Source: Firmicutes bacterium UBA5286
GTDB lineage: Bacteria > Bacillota > Proteinivoracia > UBA4975
NCBI GenBank assembly: GCA_002408465.1
Contig: DHSM01000004.1
Location: 20,356-84,355 of the forward strand
Length of the DNA: 64,000 nucleotides
Direction of reading: 5' to 3'
In this document: piece by piece, positions 8,466-16,831 of the stretch
Layout: the number at the start of each line of letters is the position of its first letter
How positions within the stretch are numbered: the stretch's first letter is position 1
The notes under the pieces: generated by a model
Database searches by the model: none
What the model was told of the DNA's origin: nothing
What the model saw: the letters and a program-made list of their open reading frames with translations, nothing else
Program-made: the position numbers and the translations under genes

Positions 8466-9317
8466 TTAACCTTTGCGTTTTCCCCCTTTAAGGGGATTGA
8501 CCGCCCGGGTAGCCACCCAGAGGCTTAAGGCCGCCAAGGCTCCCTGCACCAGCAGAGCCAGATGCCATAGCTGCAAACCTCTTTGTCCCCAGTTGGTGTT
8601 CAGCATATAAATTACATCCCGAAAAAAGTCGGGATAGAGCCATCCCAGAAGACTCATGGGATTTATGGTCAGAATCAGGAAGAGAGGGGTGCTGCTTTGT
8701 GATTGCACAGTAATTGCTGAAAGCAAAGTGAAAATTAGGGATGAGCCCCCCAGCAAAAAGAGAATGAGGGCATAGGAAGCCACAATCGCCGCCACCGTCC
8801 GCCGGAACAGGGCAGAAAACATCAGCGACCAACAACCTGCAAGCAGCGCTACTGTCAGGATGATAACAAAGAGTTTCAGCACTTCCAGGGGCGAAACCCC
8901 GCCCAAAAGAAAGACAAATCCATACAGGGGCAAGCTGGCGAAAATAAACAGGATTACGGCGCTGAGGGCGGCGGCCAGCTTGCCGGTGACTATGCGAAAG
9001 GGCGTCAACTGGGTGCAGGTCAGCAAGTCAATGGTCTGGCGCTCTTTTTCGCCGCTGATGGCATTGCCTGCCAGGGCCGGAACCAGAAAAATTACAAGGA
9101 TAAATTGAGCAACTGAAAGGAAGGAAAACAAATTGCGGCCTATTTCAGCCAGTGTGCTGTAGCCCCCTGAAAGCATGTAAAAGTTCGTAAGGAAGAAGAG
9201 GACGGCAAAACCGCCCAACCCCAGCAAGTACAGGGAAACCATGCCAAAGGTGCGCCAATTGCGCATACGGATCCGCAGTTCTTTGGCCAGGAGGGGGTTA
9301 ATTTTGAGCTTTTGCAT
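8466..9317 (-). CDS. ABC-2 type transporter permease
   Basis: A 283-residue permease with about six hydrophobic segments (near 25-48, 66-88, 115-138, 142-165, 172-195 and 245-265). The cytoplasmic loop after helix 2 carries the GEKERQTIDLLTCTQLTP-type coupling motif characteristic of ABC-2 permeases of the NatB/CcmB/Nos type. Its start overlaps the 3' end of the ATPase gene by 20 bases, so the two are translated together. It likely works with that ATPase as an exporter serving the same operon's envelope proteins. The substrate is unknown. Confidence 0.85.
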   Translation of the reverse strand: MQKLKINPLLAKELRIRMRNWRTFGMVSLYLLGLGGFAVLFFLTNFYMLSGGYSTLAEIGRNLFSFLSVAQFILVIFLVPALAGNAISGEKERQTIDLLTCTQLTPFRIVTGKLAAALSAVILFIFASLPLYGFVFLLGGVSPLEVLKLFVIILTVALLAGCWSLMFSALFRRTVAAIVASYALILFLLGGSSLIFTLLSAITVQSQSSTPLFLILTINPMSLLGWLYPDFFRDVIYMLNTNWGQRGLQLWHLALLVQGALAALSLWVATRAVNPLKGGKRKG

Positions 9318-10239
9318 CTTTTTCCACCTCCGTTATCTCCATGAAAATCTGTTCCAGATTACCCCTGCTGGGGGTAAATTCAAAGAGGGTAAAGCGGGCA
9401 GCCATCTCCCGCAGGAGGCCGGCCTGAGCCAGGCGATCGCCGGAAAATACCGCTTCCAGGCCTCCCGTATTAACCAAGGCGACATCCCTCACTCCCTGCT
9501 GTTCCAGCAGCCACAGTTTCGCCTCTTCCAGGCGGTCGGCCACGGCGATGGAAAGGAGGGAATCCCCCTCGACCCGGGCCAGGACCTCGCTGACGGGAGC
9601 GCTTAGGGCCAGGAGGCCGTTGTTGATAATGCCCACATGGGTGCAGAGCTGGGACAGCTCCGCCAGGATATGGGAGCTGATGATGATGGTCTTGCCCATG
9701 TTCTGCAGCTCTTTGAGGATGTTGCGCAATTCCACCCGGGCCCGGGGATCAAGGCCGGAGGCGGGTTCATCCAGCAGAAGGACTTCCGGCCGATGAACCA
9801 GGGCTCTAGCCAGACACAACCGCTGTTTCATGCCCCGGGACAGGTTGTTGACATAAGACTGCCGTTTGTCGCTGAGGCCGACAAGCTCCAAGAGACTGGG
9901 GATATCCCGGCGCAGGTCGCCAAGGGTGCGGCCGGAAGCTTCCCCGTAAAACTCCAAATACTCATCTACCTTGAGATCGTTGTAGACCCCGAAAAAGTCC
10001 GGCATGTAGCCGATAAGCTTGCGGGTATGCAAGGGGTTGACAAAAGCCTGGACCCCGCCGATGGTGATTTCACCGCTTGTCGGGGCCAGCAGGGTGGCCA
10101 ACATCCGCAAGGTAGTTGTCTTGCCCGCTCCGTTAGGACCAACAAAACCATAGATATTGCCCCGCTCAACCGCAAAACTGATTCCCTGGACGGCGGCAAA
10201 TTTGCCGTAGTACTTGGTGAGATTGCTTACCCTAATCAT
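9298..10239 (-). CDS. ABC transporter ATP-binding protein (exporter type)
   Basis: A 313-residue ATPase with Walker A GPNGAGKTT at 34-42, signature LSRGMKQR near 134 and Walker B VLLLDEPASGLDP near 154. The C-terminal extension of about 90 residues (from 225) is usual for CcmA/NatA-type exporters. It overlaps the following permease gene by 20 bases and the preceding large membrane-protein gene by 8 bases, showing one tightly packed operon. It powers the ABC-2 permease at 8466-9317. Confidence 0.93.
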   Translation of the reverse strand: MIRVSNLTKYYGKFAAVQGISFAVERGNIYGFVGPNGAGKTTTLRMLATLLAPTSGEITIGGVQAFVNPLHTRKLIGYMPDFFGVYNDLKVDEYLEFYGEASGRTLGDLRRDIPSLLELVGLSDKRQSYVNNLSRGMKQRLCLARALVHRPEVLLLDEPASGLDPRARVELRNILKELQNMGKTIIISSHILAELSQLCTHVGIINNGLLALSAPVSEVLARVEGDSLLSIAVADRLEEAKLWLLEQQGVRDVALVNTGGLEAVFSGDRLAQAGLLREMAARFTLFEFTPSRGNLEQIFMEITEVEKDAKAQN

Positions 10240-12475
10240 TGATCCTGCCCCCAGTTACTGAAATATCCATCCCGTCCAGGCTAAAACCTAAATCGCCGCT
10301 ATAGTTTATGCGCACTGTCAGGTGATTTTCATTAACCAAGTCCCCAGGGTTTTCCAGGAGGATAGACCTGGTTTGCTTAAATAAGTTGTCCAAGCTGCCA
10401 AGCTCCTGCCACATATTGCTTTCAAAATTGTAGACAAGTACTGTGCCCTTGGCTTCTCCCCAGACGGAATCCAGATTGAGGCGATATTCCCCTTGAGAAA
10501 AATCAATATTTTCCGGCAGGGAAAAGACTAAATCCACATTTGCCTCTTCGTTGCTGTAGAAATGGTAATCCCTGGGGGAGTAATAATCCGTTTGGGAACC
10601 CAACACCACCGGGGTCAATATCCCCCGTGGAATGTCCAGGGAACCGGCCGCAAAGAAATCCCTTGTTTCAATTGTCTGCACCCAGATGTCCAAGGCCACC
10701 TTCTTGTTTGCTCCTGCTACAGAAAAGGGGCCGGAATCCCCAAACCCAAGGAAACACACAGGGTTATTGGGTAAATAATAGGAAAAATCATACCAGCCGG
10801 GAAATGGCCTGCTTGAGGGGTTGTACCGGGATAAAATGCTCTGAAAATCCGGCTGCATTATTGCTTTGGACGTCTTGCTCTCTCCTGCTGCCAAAGCTCC
10901 AAATTCAAACCATTCTTTTCCCATTTTAATAAAGCCGGCGAAAAAGTCCTGTCCGCTATTATTGGTAACCTTCGCTTCCGCGCTCTTTAGAGATGGATTA
11001 AAACTCGCTTCTATTTGCACCGAGCCAGGCAAGTCCAGAACCCCGGCGCCATAAAATTTCTGCACCGACCACAGGGGCGGTTTTTTCAAAGCCAATACCT
11101 GCTGGCCGCCGTCAAGTCTGGACACTATCTCCCCGCTAAGAGGGGCCAAGTAGGCCTCGGAACTGAGGGTCATGTCCCGGGAACGGGGAATAAAGACGCC
11201 GCTGAAACTCTGGATATTTGCCTTGTTATTAGAATACTGCTCAATTAGGTTGACCTGATAAAGGATTTGGTCACTGCCCCGTCCCAGGCGGCCATAGGCA
11301 AAGGCGCCGGCGGTAAGGAGCAGAGCCACTGCCGGAATTACAAACCAAGCCCATTCTCGCCGGTCAATTTTCCGCAGCGCCAGCCAGTTCACCGGTCCTA
11401 CCAGGATAATGTACCCCAGGAGCAGCAGAAAAAGCTTGCCTGGCGAAAGAGCTGATGCCAGACTGTCTTGGGAAATGCTGTTAAAAAGCTGGCTAACAAA
11501 ATTATAGTCAACAGAGTGTGCCTTCACTACAGGCCTGAGCAAGAAGACTTTCTGCCAGAAGGCCTCAGAATTGGCAGGGTTAAGCAAGGGTGCCGCCTCC
11601 AAATCCAAGGCTGACCAGAGGACAGTGCCCTCCCCTACTTTCTTGGCTGCCAGCAAGGGCTTATCCCCGGCAGCAAGCAGCACCTGGCCTTGAACCTCGC
11701 CGGCAGCTATGGTATATTCACCTTCCTCGAGAGAAGGAAGGCCCAGTGGGACTAAGTCCCCAGCGGCAATTGTCTCCACCCCCTGAATGCGGACGGGAAG
11801 GATATCCGGGGACAGAAGAGCTGCCGACTGTTGCCAGCTGCTGCCGCCGCCTACCACCAGCATGCCGCCGGCTTCCAGCCAGCGCCGCAGATTGGCAGCC
11901 TGATGGGGATTGAGAGATACAGAACCGGGATTGCTGAGGACAATTGCCCTGAAATTTTGCGCAAACTGCAAATTATCCAGGCTTTCAGGATTCATTCCCG
12001 CCACAGATAAGTAATCCAGGACATTGCCAATGCGCTTGAACTCCCCAGCCTGCTTGCCCATTACCCCCACAAATATGGAGGAGGTCTTTCTTGACCCGGT
12101 GGTTAAATTAACTTTGCTTATAGTCCTTCCCCGCTGGTCCCGAAGATAGATCTTAAGAGCAGTAACATTGGAGTAATCCCGTTGAATATAGGCCAGGGGC
12201 GGCAGGTAAAACACCAGGGAACCGGTCTTGCCCGCTTCGACAAACACATCTCGAACATATTCCCCCCCCAGCTCCACTACAACGCTGCCCTGAAAATCCT
12301 TGTCACTGTTGTTCGGCACACGCACTTCCACCCGGTTCCAGGCATCGGGAAACAATTGATCTCCGAATAAAAGTCCGACAACGTAGATATCCTTTTCAGC
12401 CCGGGCAGACCCCGGCAGCAGCGCAAGCAGCGCTGCCGCCGCCAGGGCTAGGGCCAGGCCTTTCTTTAACTTCAA
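10232..12475 (-). CDS. Large secreted/membrane-anchored protein of the ABC-MoxR operon
   Basis: The chosen start is TTG at 12475, preceded by a run of seven Gs as ribosome site. It gives a clean signal peptide (MKLKKGLALALAAAAL, cleaved after SARA). A longer frame begins at TTG 12505. The roughly 747-residue protein has an extracytoplasmic region with a glutamine-amidotransferase-like fold signal (RRWLEAGGMLVVGGGS near 200), two membrane helices around 355-400, and a beta-rich C-terminal half. It is the first gene of the operon followed by the ABC ATPase, permease, coiled-coil protein, MoxR and DUF58. It probably acts on the outer face of the membrane. No catalytic motif is recognised. Confidence 0.75.
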   Translation of the reverse strand: MKLKKGLALALAAAALLALLPGSARAEKDIYVVGLLFGDQLFPDAWNRVEVRVPNNSDKDFQGSVVVELGGEYVRDVFVEAGKTGSLVFYLPPLAYIQRDYSNVTALKIYLRDQRGRTISKVNLTTGSRKTSSIFVGVMGKQAGEFKRIGNVLDYLSVAGMNPESLDNLQFAQNFRAIVLSNPGSVSLNPHQAANLRRWLEAGGMLVVGGGSSWQQSAALLSPDILPVRIQGVETIAAGDLVPLGLPSLEEGEYTIAAGEVQGQVLLAAGDKPLLAAKKVGEGTVLWSALDLEAAPLLNPANSEAFWQKVFLLRPVVKAHSVDYNFVSQLFNSISQDSLASALSPGKLFLLLLGYIILVGPVNWLALRKIDRREWAWFVIPAVALLLTAGAFAYGRLGRGSDQILYQVNLIEQYSNNKANIQSFSGVFIPRSRDMTLSSEAYLAPLSGEIVSRLDGGQQVLALKKPPLWSVQKFYGAGVLDLPGSVQIEASFNPSLKSAEAKVTNNSGQDFFAGFIKMGKEWFEFGALAAGESKTSKAIMQPDFQSILSRYNPSSRPFPGWYDFSYYLPNNPVCFLGFGDSGPFSVAGANKKVALDIWVQTIETRDFFAAGSLDIPRGILTPVVLGSQTDYYSPRDYHFYSNEEANVDLVFSLPENIDFSQGEYRLNLDSVWGEAKGTVLVYNFESNMWQELGSLDNLFKQTRSILLENPGDLVNENHLTVRINYSGDLGFSLDGMDISVTGGRIND

Positions 12476-12498
12476 TTTACATTCCCCCCCCAGCCAAA

Positions 12499-12528
12499 GG
12501 AGCAAACGGGGACAGTTCTCTTTGGCTG
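12499..12528 (+). repeat. Degenerate copy of a GGGGACRGTTCT palindromic element
   Basis: CAAACGGGGACAGTTCTCTT resembles the element seen complete at 12683-12711 and 40662-40690, in the opposite orientation. It lies just upstream of the operon start. Confidence 0.4.
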
Positions 12529-12676
12529 CTTTTTAGGAAAATCCCCCTAAATAGCAAAACAGCCCGGATACAGGTATGCGTAAAGCTGGCGCAAGAACTA
12601 GTATACCGGGTTTCCAGGAGTTTACCCTTCTTACTGTATTATACCGAAGGGGGCAAATAGGTGTCAATAAAACAGC

Positions 12677-13453
12677 TTAACTGGGACAGAAGGAACCGTC
12701 CTCGCTGTCCCAAACGGCGCGGACGGGTGTGGCAGACTTCACTGCCGCCATCACTACCCGCTGGACGCCCTTTTTCGTTAGCAAGAGTTTGCCAACTTCC
12801 CTGGCTGCCTCCTCCCTTGCAGGAGTATCTGCCTGATTGAGCAGGAGCATAACCGGATTTATGCCAAGGAATCGGCCGTAGCTCAGGGGATGGCAGAGGA
12901 CCTTTGCTGCCAGGCCGGGAGTAATCACCGCCCCGGGTTCAAGTCCCAGGTAGCGGCAGGCCAGCTGCCAGCGATGGGTAGTTTGCTCGCCCAGTTCTTG
13001 TCCCAAGGCGGACATGCCCAGCACTGGCACTACCAGGGTATCCCGGGAGCAAATTATCGGCTCATTAGCTCCGGGAAACTTCAAGGGCAGTCCCCTGGAG
13101 CCGTCGGCCTCGATGATTATGGCGTCTGCCTGGGCCAGAGCTGTCAGCTCCTGAAGCTGAGGACAGGAAAGGCCTACTACCTTGCCCCCCCTCAGCTCCG
13201 CCCCCACCAAGACTTGATTGCTCTCAGCCAGGATTTCTGCCGCCCGCCGGCCGATTCCCCCCGACTGGCATGCCAGCAATAGAGGTATTTCAGAGGGAGG
13301 CGGGTACATTTTGGCAGTGGTTGTGAGAATGACCTTTTTGCCCTCTGCGGCCAGTTCCCGACCCAGGAGAAACAAGCTGGCAGTCTTGCCGCCGGCCCCC
13401 GCCAGGGCCACCACCCGGTGGCGGGCCAAATCTAACGCCTGGGAGAGCTTCAT
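12677..13453 (-). CDS. yqeC: Selenium cofactor biosynthesis protein YqeC
   Basis: A 258-residue YqeC-family protein with an N-terminal nucleotide-binding loop VVALAGAGGKTASLFLLG (residues 14-31), the TTTAKM motif and IIIEADGSRGLPLKFPG near 134-150. YqeC is genetically linked to labile-selenium molybdenum hydroxylases (xanthine dehydrogenase-like enzymes). Its exact reaction is not settled. Its start overlaps the yqeB stop by 4 bases, and mocA precedes yqeB, so the three form one operon. The last residues (WDSEDGSFCPS) are encoded by a palindromic repeat that also brings the reading frame to its stop, an unusual acquired C-terminus. Confidence 0.9.
   Translation of the reverse strand: MKLSQALDLARHRVVALAGAGGKTASLFLLGRELAAEGKKVILTTTAKMYPPPSEIPLLLACQSGGIGRRAAEILAESNQVLVGAELRGGKVVGLSCPQLQELTALAQADAIIIEADGSRGLPLKFPGANEPIICSRDTLVVPVLGMSALGQELGEQTTHRWQLACRYLGLEPGAVITPGLAAKVLCHPLSYGRFLGINPVMLLLNQADTPAREEAAREVGKLLLTKKGVQRVVMAAVKSATPVRAVWDSEDGSFCPS
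12683..12711. repeat. 29-bp palindromic element at the 3' end of yqeC
   Basis: It begins GGGACAGAAGGAACCGTCC and ends GCTGTCCC, so its ends are inverted repeats. By eye it matches the element at 40662-40690 at 24 of 29 positions. It lies inside the last codons of yqeC. Confidence 0.65.
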
Positions 13454-14250
13454 CGGTCAACACCGCCCTCCAAATTGAGCAGGGCTTCCAGCACTCCGCC
13501 GCCAATGGCCCGGGCTTTTTCGGAGATTGTGAAGCAGTATTCCCGGATGCCCCGGGGATCAATATCTCCCAGCTTGGTGCCGGCCTCAACTGAAGTTCCC
13601 CCCATCAGCAGTCCCCGGACTACGCCGCTTAACGGGACAGGGATTGGACGGCCATCAATTGCGCCGAATCTGTCGCCTTTAGCGACTAAATCGCCAATCG
13701 CCAAACTTGAGCTGAATATTCCCGGAGCGGAGCTTTTCAGCACCCGTTCCTCCCTATATCCCCCGATGTCCCCGGGATTGCCGGTATTGGCCTGGGCGGC
13801 GCCTGTATACAACACCCGGCCCAAGTCATGGCCCCGGTTGGTCTCGATGACGGCGTGGGCATCCACACCAGCAATAAAGCCAGGGCCCAGGCCGATGACC
13901 ACCTTCGCCTCATCTATTTTTGTTCCCAGATTTTCCTTGGCCAACCTGGCATCCACCAGGGCGGCAGGCGGCAAAGCTGTAAGATCCTTACATGCAATTT
14001 CTTTCGTCAGAACTGCTATTTTTCCCTGGCGGCAAAGGGCCAGGGCTTCGGCCAGGGTGCACGCGTGCACAGCAACAATTCCTTCCACCTCAGCGCTGCC
14101 GTCATAGACAGCCTGGGCAAAGGCAACCCCCCGGCGCACTGCCAGGGGTCGGGGCAGCTCCGTCATTATTATGCGGTAACCCACGGCATGCAGGCGATGG
14201 GCTGTCCCCGAGGCCATTTCCCCTGCTCCCCGGATAACTACTAATCTCAT
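13450..14250 (-). CDS. yqeB: Selenium-dependent molybdenum cofactor maturation protein YqeB
   Basis: A 266-residue protein of the YqeB (EF2563) family. Its N-terminus has a Rossmann-like motif, VIRGAGEMASGTAHRLH (residues 4-20), and the central part contains the conserved GLGPGFIAGVDAHAVIETNRGH stretch near 126-147. It is found with YqeC and MocA in organisms that load selenium into molybdenum hydroxylases. It overlaps mocA by an ATGA and yqeC by 4 bases. No hydroxylase gene lies in the window, so its client enzyme must be encoded elsewhere. Confidence 0.9.
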   Translation of the reverse strand: MRLVVIRGAGEMASGTAHRLHAVGYRIIMTELPRPLAVRRGVAFAQAVYDGSAEVEGIVAVHACTLAEALALCRQGKIAVLTKEIACKDLTALPPAALVDARLAKENLGTKIDEAKVVIGLGPGFIAGVDAHAVIETNRGHDLGRVLYTGAAQANTGNPGDIGGYREERVLKSSAPGIFSSSLAIGDLVAKGDRFGAIDGRPIPVPLSGVVRGLLMGGTSVEAGTKLGDIDPRGIREYCFTISEKARAIGGGVLEALLNLEGGVDR

Positions 14251-14864
14251 TTGCTGCCCTCCCCATTCGGCCGATACTTTCTATATTCCGCGGGGTAATC
14301 CAGATCTATGTAAATTGAGGGACTGTCCACCTGGCAGCAGACAACTAAATCTGAATGACGGCGGAGGAGGTTTCTCAGGCCCCCATCAGCGTCTTTCATG
14401 GCGAAAATCTCAGGCAGATATTTTTTGCTGACAAAGACTGGATGCCCCCTGCGTCCCCGGCAGACCGGAACAAGAAAATCCGGACAGTTCTGCCGCCACT
14501 GCCGAACCAGAGAAGCCACCAAGTCTTGCACCAGCAAAGGCTGATCCCCCAGAAAGAGAGCGAAGCCCTCGGAAGCAGGGGGCAAAGCGGCAATCCCCGC
14601 TTGGATGGAGGAGAGCATGCCCCGCTGATAATCCCAATTGTCGACTATAACCAGCCGGGGATCGGCAATTGCTTCCAAAACCGGAACCACCTTTTCCCTG
14701 CCCGTCCCCAGCACCACCCGCACTTCATCATCAATTTCCGGGCAGGCAAGCACAGTCCTGACCACAGTTTCCAGGATTGTCTTCTCCCCCTGCCAGGGCA
14801 GCAGCTGCTTGAGCCTGCCCATGCGCCTGGCGCTGCCGGCGGCCAGTATGACAGCAGTCAGCAT
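14247..14864 (-). CDS. mocA: MobA-like molybdenum cofactor nucleotidyltransferase (MocA family)
   Basis: An NTP-transferase of about 205 residues. The start chosen is ATG 14864, preceded by AAAGGAGGGG. An upstream in-frame start would add nine residues with no ribosome site. The N-terminal signature LAAGSARRMGRLKQLLPW binds the nucleotide, and GDQPLL (near 95) carries the metal-binding Asp. This family transfers CMP (or GMP) to molybdopterin to make the dinucleotide cofactor of xanthine dehydrogenase-type hydroxylases, which fits its coupling to yqeB and yqeC. The choice between CTP and GTP as substrate cannot be made from the motifs I can see. Confidence 0.88.
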   Translation of the reverse strand: MLTAVILAAGSARRMGRLKQLLPWQGEKTILETVVRTVLACPEIDDEVRVVLGTGREKVVPVLEAIADPRLVIVDNWDYQRGMLSSIQAGIAALPPASEGFALFLGDQPLLVQDLVASLVRQWRQNCPDFLVPVCRGRRGHPVFVSKKYLPEIFAMKDADGGLRNLLRRHSDLVVCCQVDSPSIYIDLDYPAEYRKYRPNGEGSK

Positions 14865-15033
14865 TCCGTCCCCTCCTTTGGCCTGTAGCACCCTTTGCCC
14901 GACAATTTCTTCATCGGCTGGGAAAACCCTGCCTAATGCCAGAAATAAAAAAACTTACTAATTTCTTGCCGGTCAATAGGCCCCTTGCAATTAATAAGTT
15001 TAAGCTGTTTGTTAATATATTTAAGAGTGCCCC

Positions 15034-15061
15034 TTGACACATCGGAAATATCTGATATTAT
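15034..15061 (+). promoter_or_regulatory. Sigma-A-type promoter of the ABC exporter pair
   Basis: A perfect TTGACA (15034-15039), a 16-base spacer and TATTAT (15056-15061) lie about 30 bases before the first exporter gene. The gene's ribosome site is AGAGGAGG near 15076. Confidence 0.75.
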
Positions 15062-15091
15062 ATAGATAATCTATAAGAGGAGGTTAAGATA

Positions 15092-16831
15092 ATGAAGTTT
15101 AAGCCTCTGCTGCGGCTGTTTCAATTAGTTCCCAAACTAAGGAAGTGGGTCTTTTTGGCCGGCATCCTCATGGTTCTGGAAGCGATATCGGCACCGGCAA
15201 TGGGGGAATTAATCCGCCGGATGATAAACACCATCTTCTCGCCCGGCTCAGGCAATTACAGCGGGATAATCTTGGCGACAGTGATTCTGGTTGTGGCCAT
15301 GAGCGCCATTGCTTGGATCAGAACCAGGGTTTTAGCTAGAATCTCTGAGCAGGGAGCGGGAGAAATGCGCAAACTGGCTGTGGGGAGCCTGCTGGAAATG
15401 CCTGTTTCCAGATTGGATTCCATCCACACCGGCGATCAGCTATCCCGCATGACTAATGACGCAGGCGTCATCCGCCACTATCTGTATTTTGAACTCTTTT
15501 GGCTTTTCAGCCTGCCCCTGGCCGGCATCCTGGGCCTGGCTTACCTCTTTTTTCTAGATTGGGTAATGACCCTGGCTACCCTCGGAATGATACCAATCCT
15601 GATATTGATCACTACCAAGTTTTCCGGGCCTGTGCAGAAAATCAGCGGAAAGCTTCAAGAAAACCTGGGCGTTGTCAACAACAGCACCCAGGATGCCTTA
15701 GGGGGAGCCGAGGTTGTCAAAGCCTTTAATCTTCAGGAAGAAATGGAACATCGGCACGACCAAGCTCTGGCCGCGACTGTGGCCAGCGGTATACGCCTGG
15801 CCAGGCAGCAAGCCTTTGTCCGCATGTGTTCAGTTGCTTCCGGATTCCTTCCTTTCTTATTGCCCCTGGCTTTAGGCGGCTGGTTTGTAGTGAGCGGGCG
15901 CCTCAGCGCCGGCAGCGTCATCGCCTTTATTCAGATGCTCAACAGCGTCACCTATCCCATGTCCAGGCTGCCCATGGCTATGAGCGAACATCAAAAGGCT
16001 ATGGCCGCTTTTGAAAGGATGTATGAGCTGATTGACGAGCCCCGGGAAAGGCAGGATGGCCAGGAATTCAGCAATGGCCAGGGAGTCGTGCTCCAGGCGG
16101 AAAACCTGGTCTTCGGCTACAATGCCGAACCCATCCTCAACGGACTCAGCTTTGAACTGGGCCGGGGGGAAACCGTGGCCCTGGTTGGGCCCAGCGGCGC
16201 AGGCAAGTCCACGGTATTTAAAGTCCTCGTGGGATTCTACCCCGCCGACACGGGGCAAGTCCTCCTCTATGATCAGCCCCTGGAAAAATGGAAGCTGTCA
16301 GCCGCCCGCAGGCAAATGGCCATGGTCAGCCAGGACACCTTCTTGTTCCCCGGCACCATCGCCGAAAACATAGCCCTGGGCAATCCCAATGCAGACCGGA
16401 ATGCAATCCAGACTGCGGCCATCCAGGCCAATGCCCATGATTTTATCACCCAGCTTTCCGGGGGCTATGACCATGTTCTCGAAGAGAGGGGAACCAACCT
16501 CTCCGGAGGGCAGCGCCAGCGCATAAGCTTGGCCCGGGCCATTCTCCTGGATGCCCCCCTGCTCTTGCTGGACGAGGCCACCTCGGCCCTGGACACCGAA
16601 TCGGAACGCCTGGTCCAGGATGCCTTGGACAAGATGGCTGCCAACCGCACCACCCTGGTCATTGCCCACCGCCTCTCTACCATCCGCAACGCTGACAGGA
16701 TTCTCGTCCTGGATGAGGGCAGGATTGTTGAAAGCGGCAAACACCAGGAGCTCCTGGACAAAGGCGGCCTCTACCGCCAGCTCTATCTCCGGCAGCTGAG
16801 CGCCGAAACGGAAACAGGAGGTGTCGCCTGA
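15092..16831 (+). CDS. ABC exporter half-transporter, subunit 1 (membrane + ATPase)
   Basis: A 579-residue type I exporter half: six membrane helices in residues 1-310, then an ATPase domain with Walker A GPSGAGKST near 368, signature LSGGQRQR near 469 and Walker B LLLLDEATSALD near 489. All catalytic residues look canonical, including the Glu after Walker B. It overlaps the next half-transporter by one base (TGATG). Tandem pairs of equal length usually form heterodimers that export lipids, drugs or peptides. It is first in an operon driven by a strong promoter. Confidence 0.93.
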   Translation: MKFKPLLRLFQLVPKLRKWVFLAGILMVLEAISAPAMGELIRRMINTIFSPGSGNYSGIILATVILVVAMSAIAWIRTRVLARISEQGAGEMRKLAVGSLLEMPVSRLDSIHTGDQLSRMTNDAGVIRHYLYFELFWLFSLPLAGILGLAYLFFLDWVMTLATLGMIPILILITTKFSGPVQKISGKLQENLGVVNNSTQDALGGAEVVKAFNLQEEMEHRHDQALAATVASGIRLARQQAFVRMCSVASGFLPFLLPLALGGWFVVSGRLSAGSVIAFIQMLNSVTYPMSRLPMAMSEHQKAMAAFERMYELIDEPRERQDGQEFSNGQGVVLQAENLVFGYNAEPILNGLSFELGRGETVALVGPSGAGKSTVFKVLVGFYPADTGQVLLYDQPLEKWKLSAARRQMAMVSQDTFLFPGTIAENIALGNPNADRNAIQTAAIQANAHDFITQLSGGYDHVLEERGTNLSGGQRQRISLARAILLDAPLLLLDEATSALDTESERLVQDALDKMAANRTTLVIAHRLSTIRNADRILVLDEGRIVESGKHQELLDKGGLYRQLYLRQLSAETETGGVA

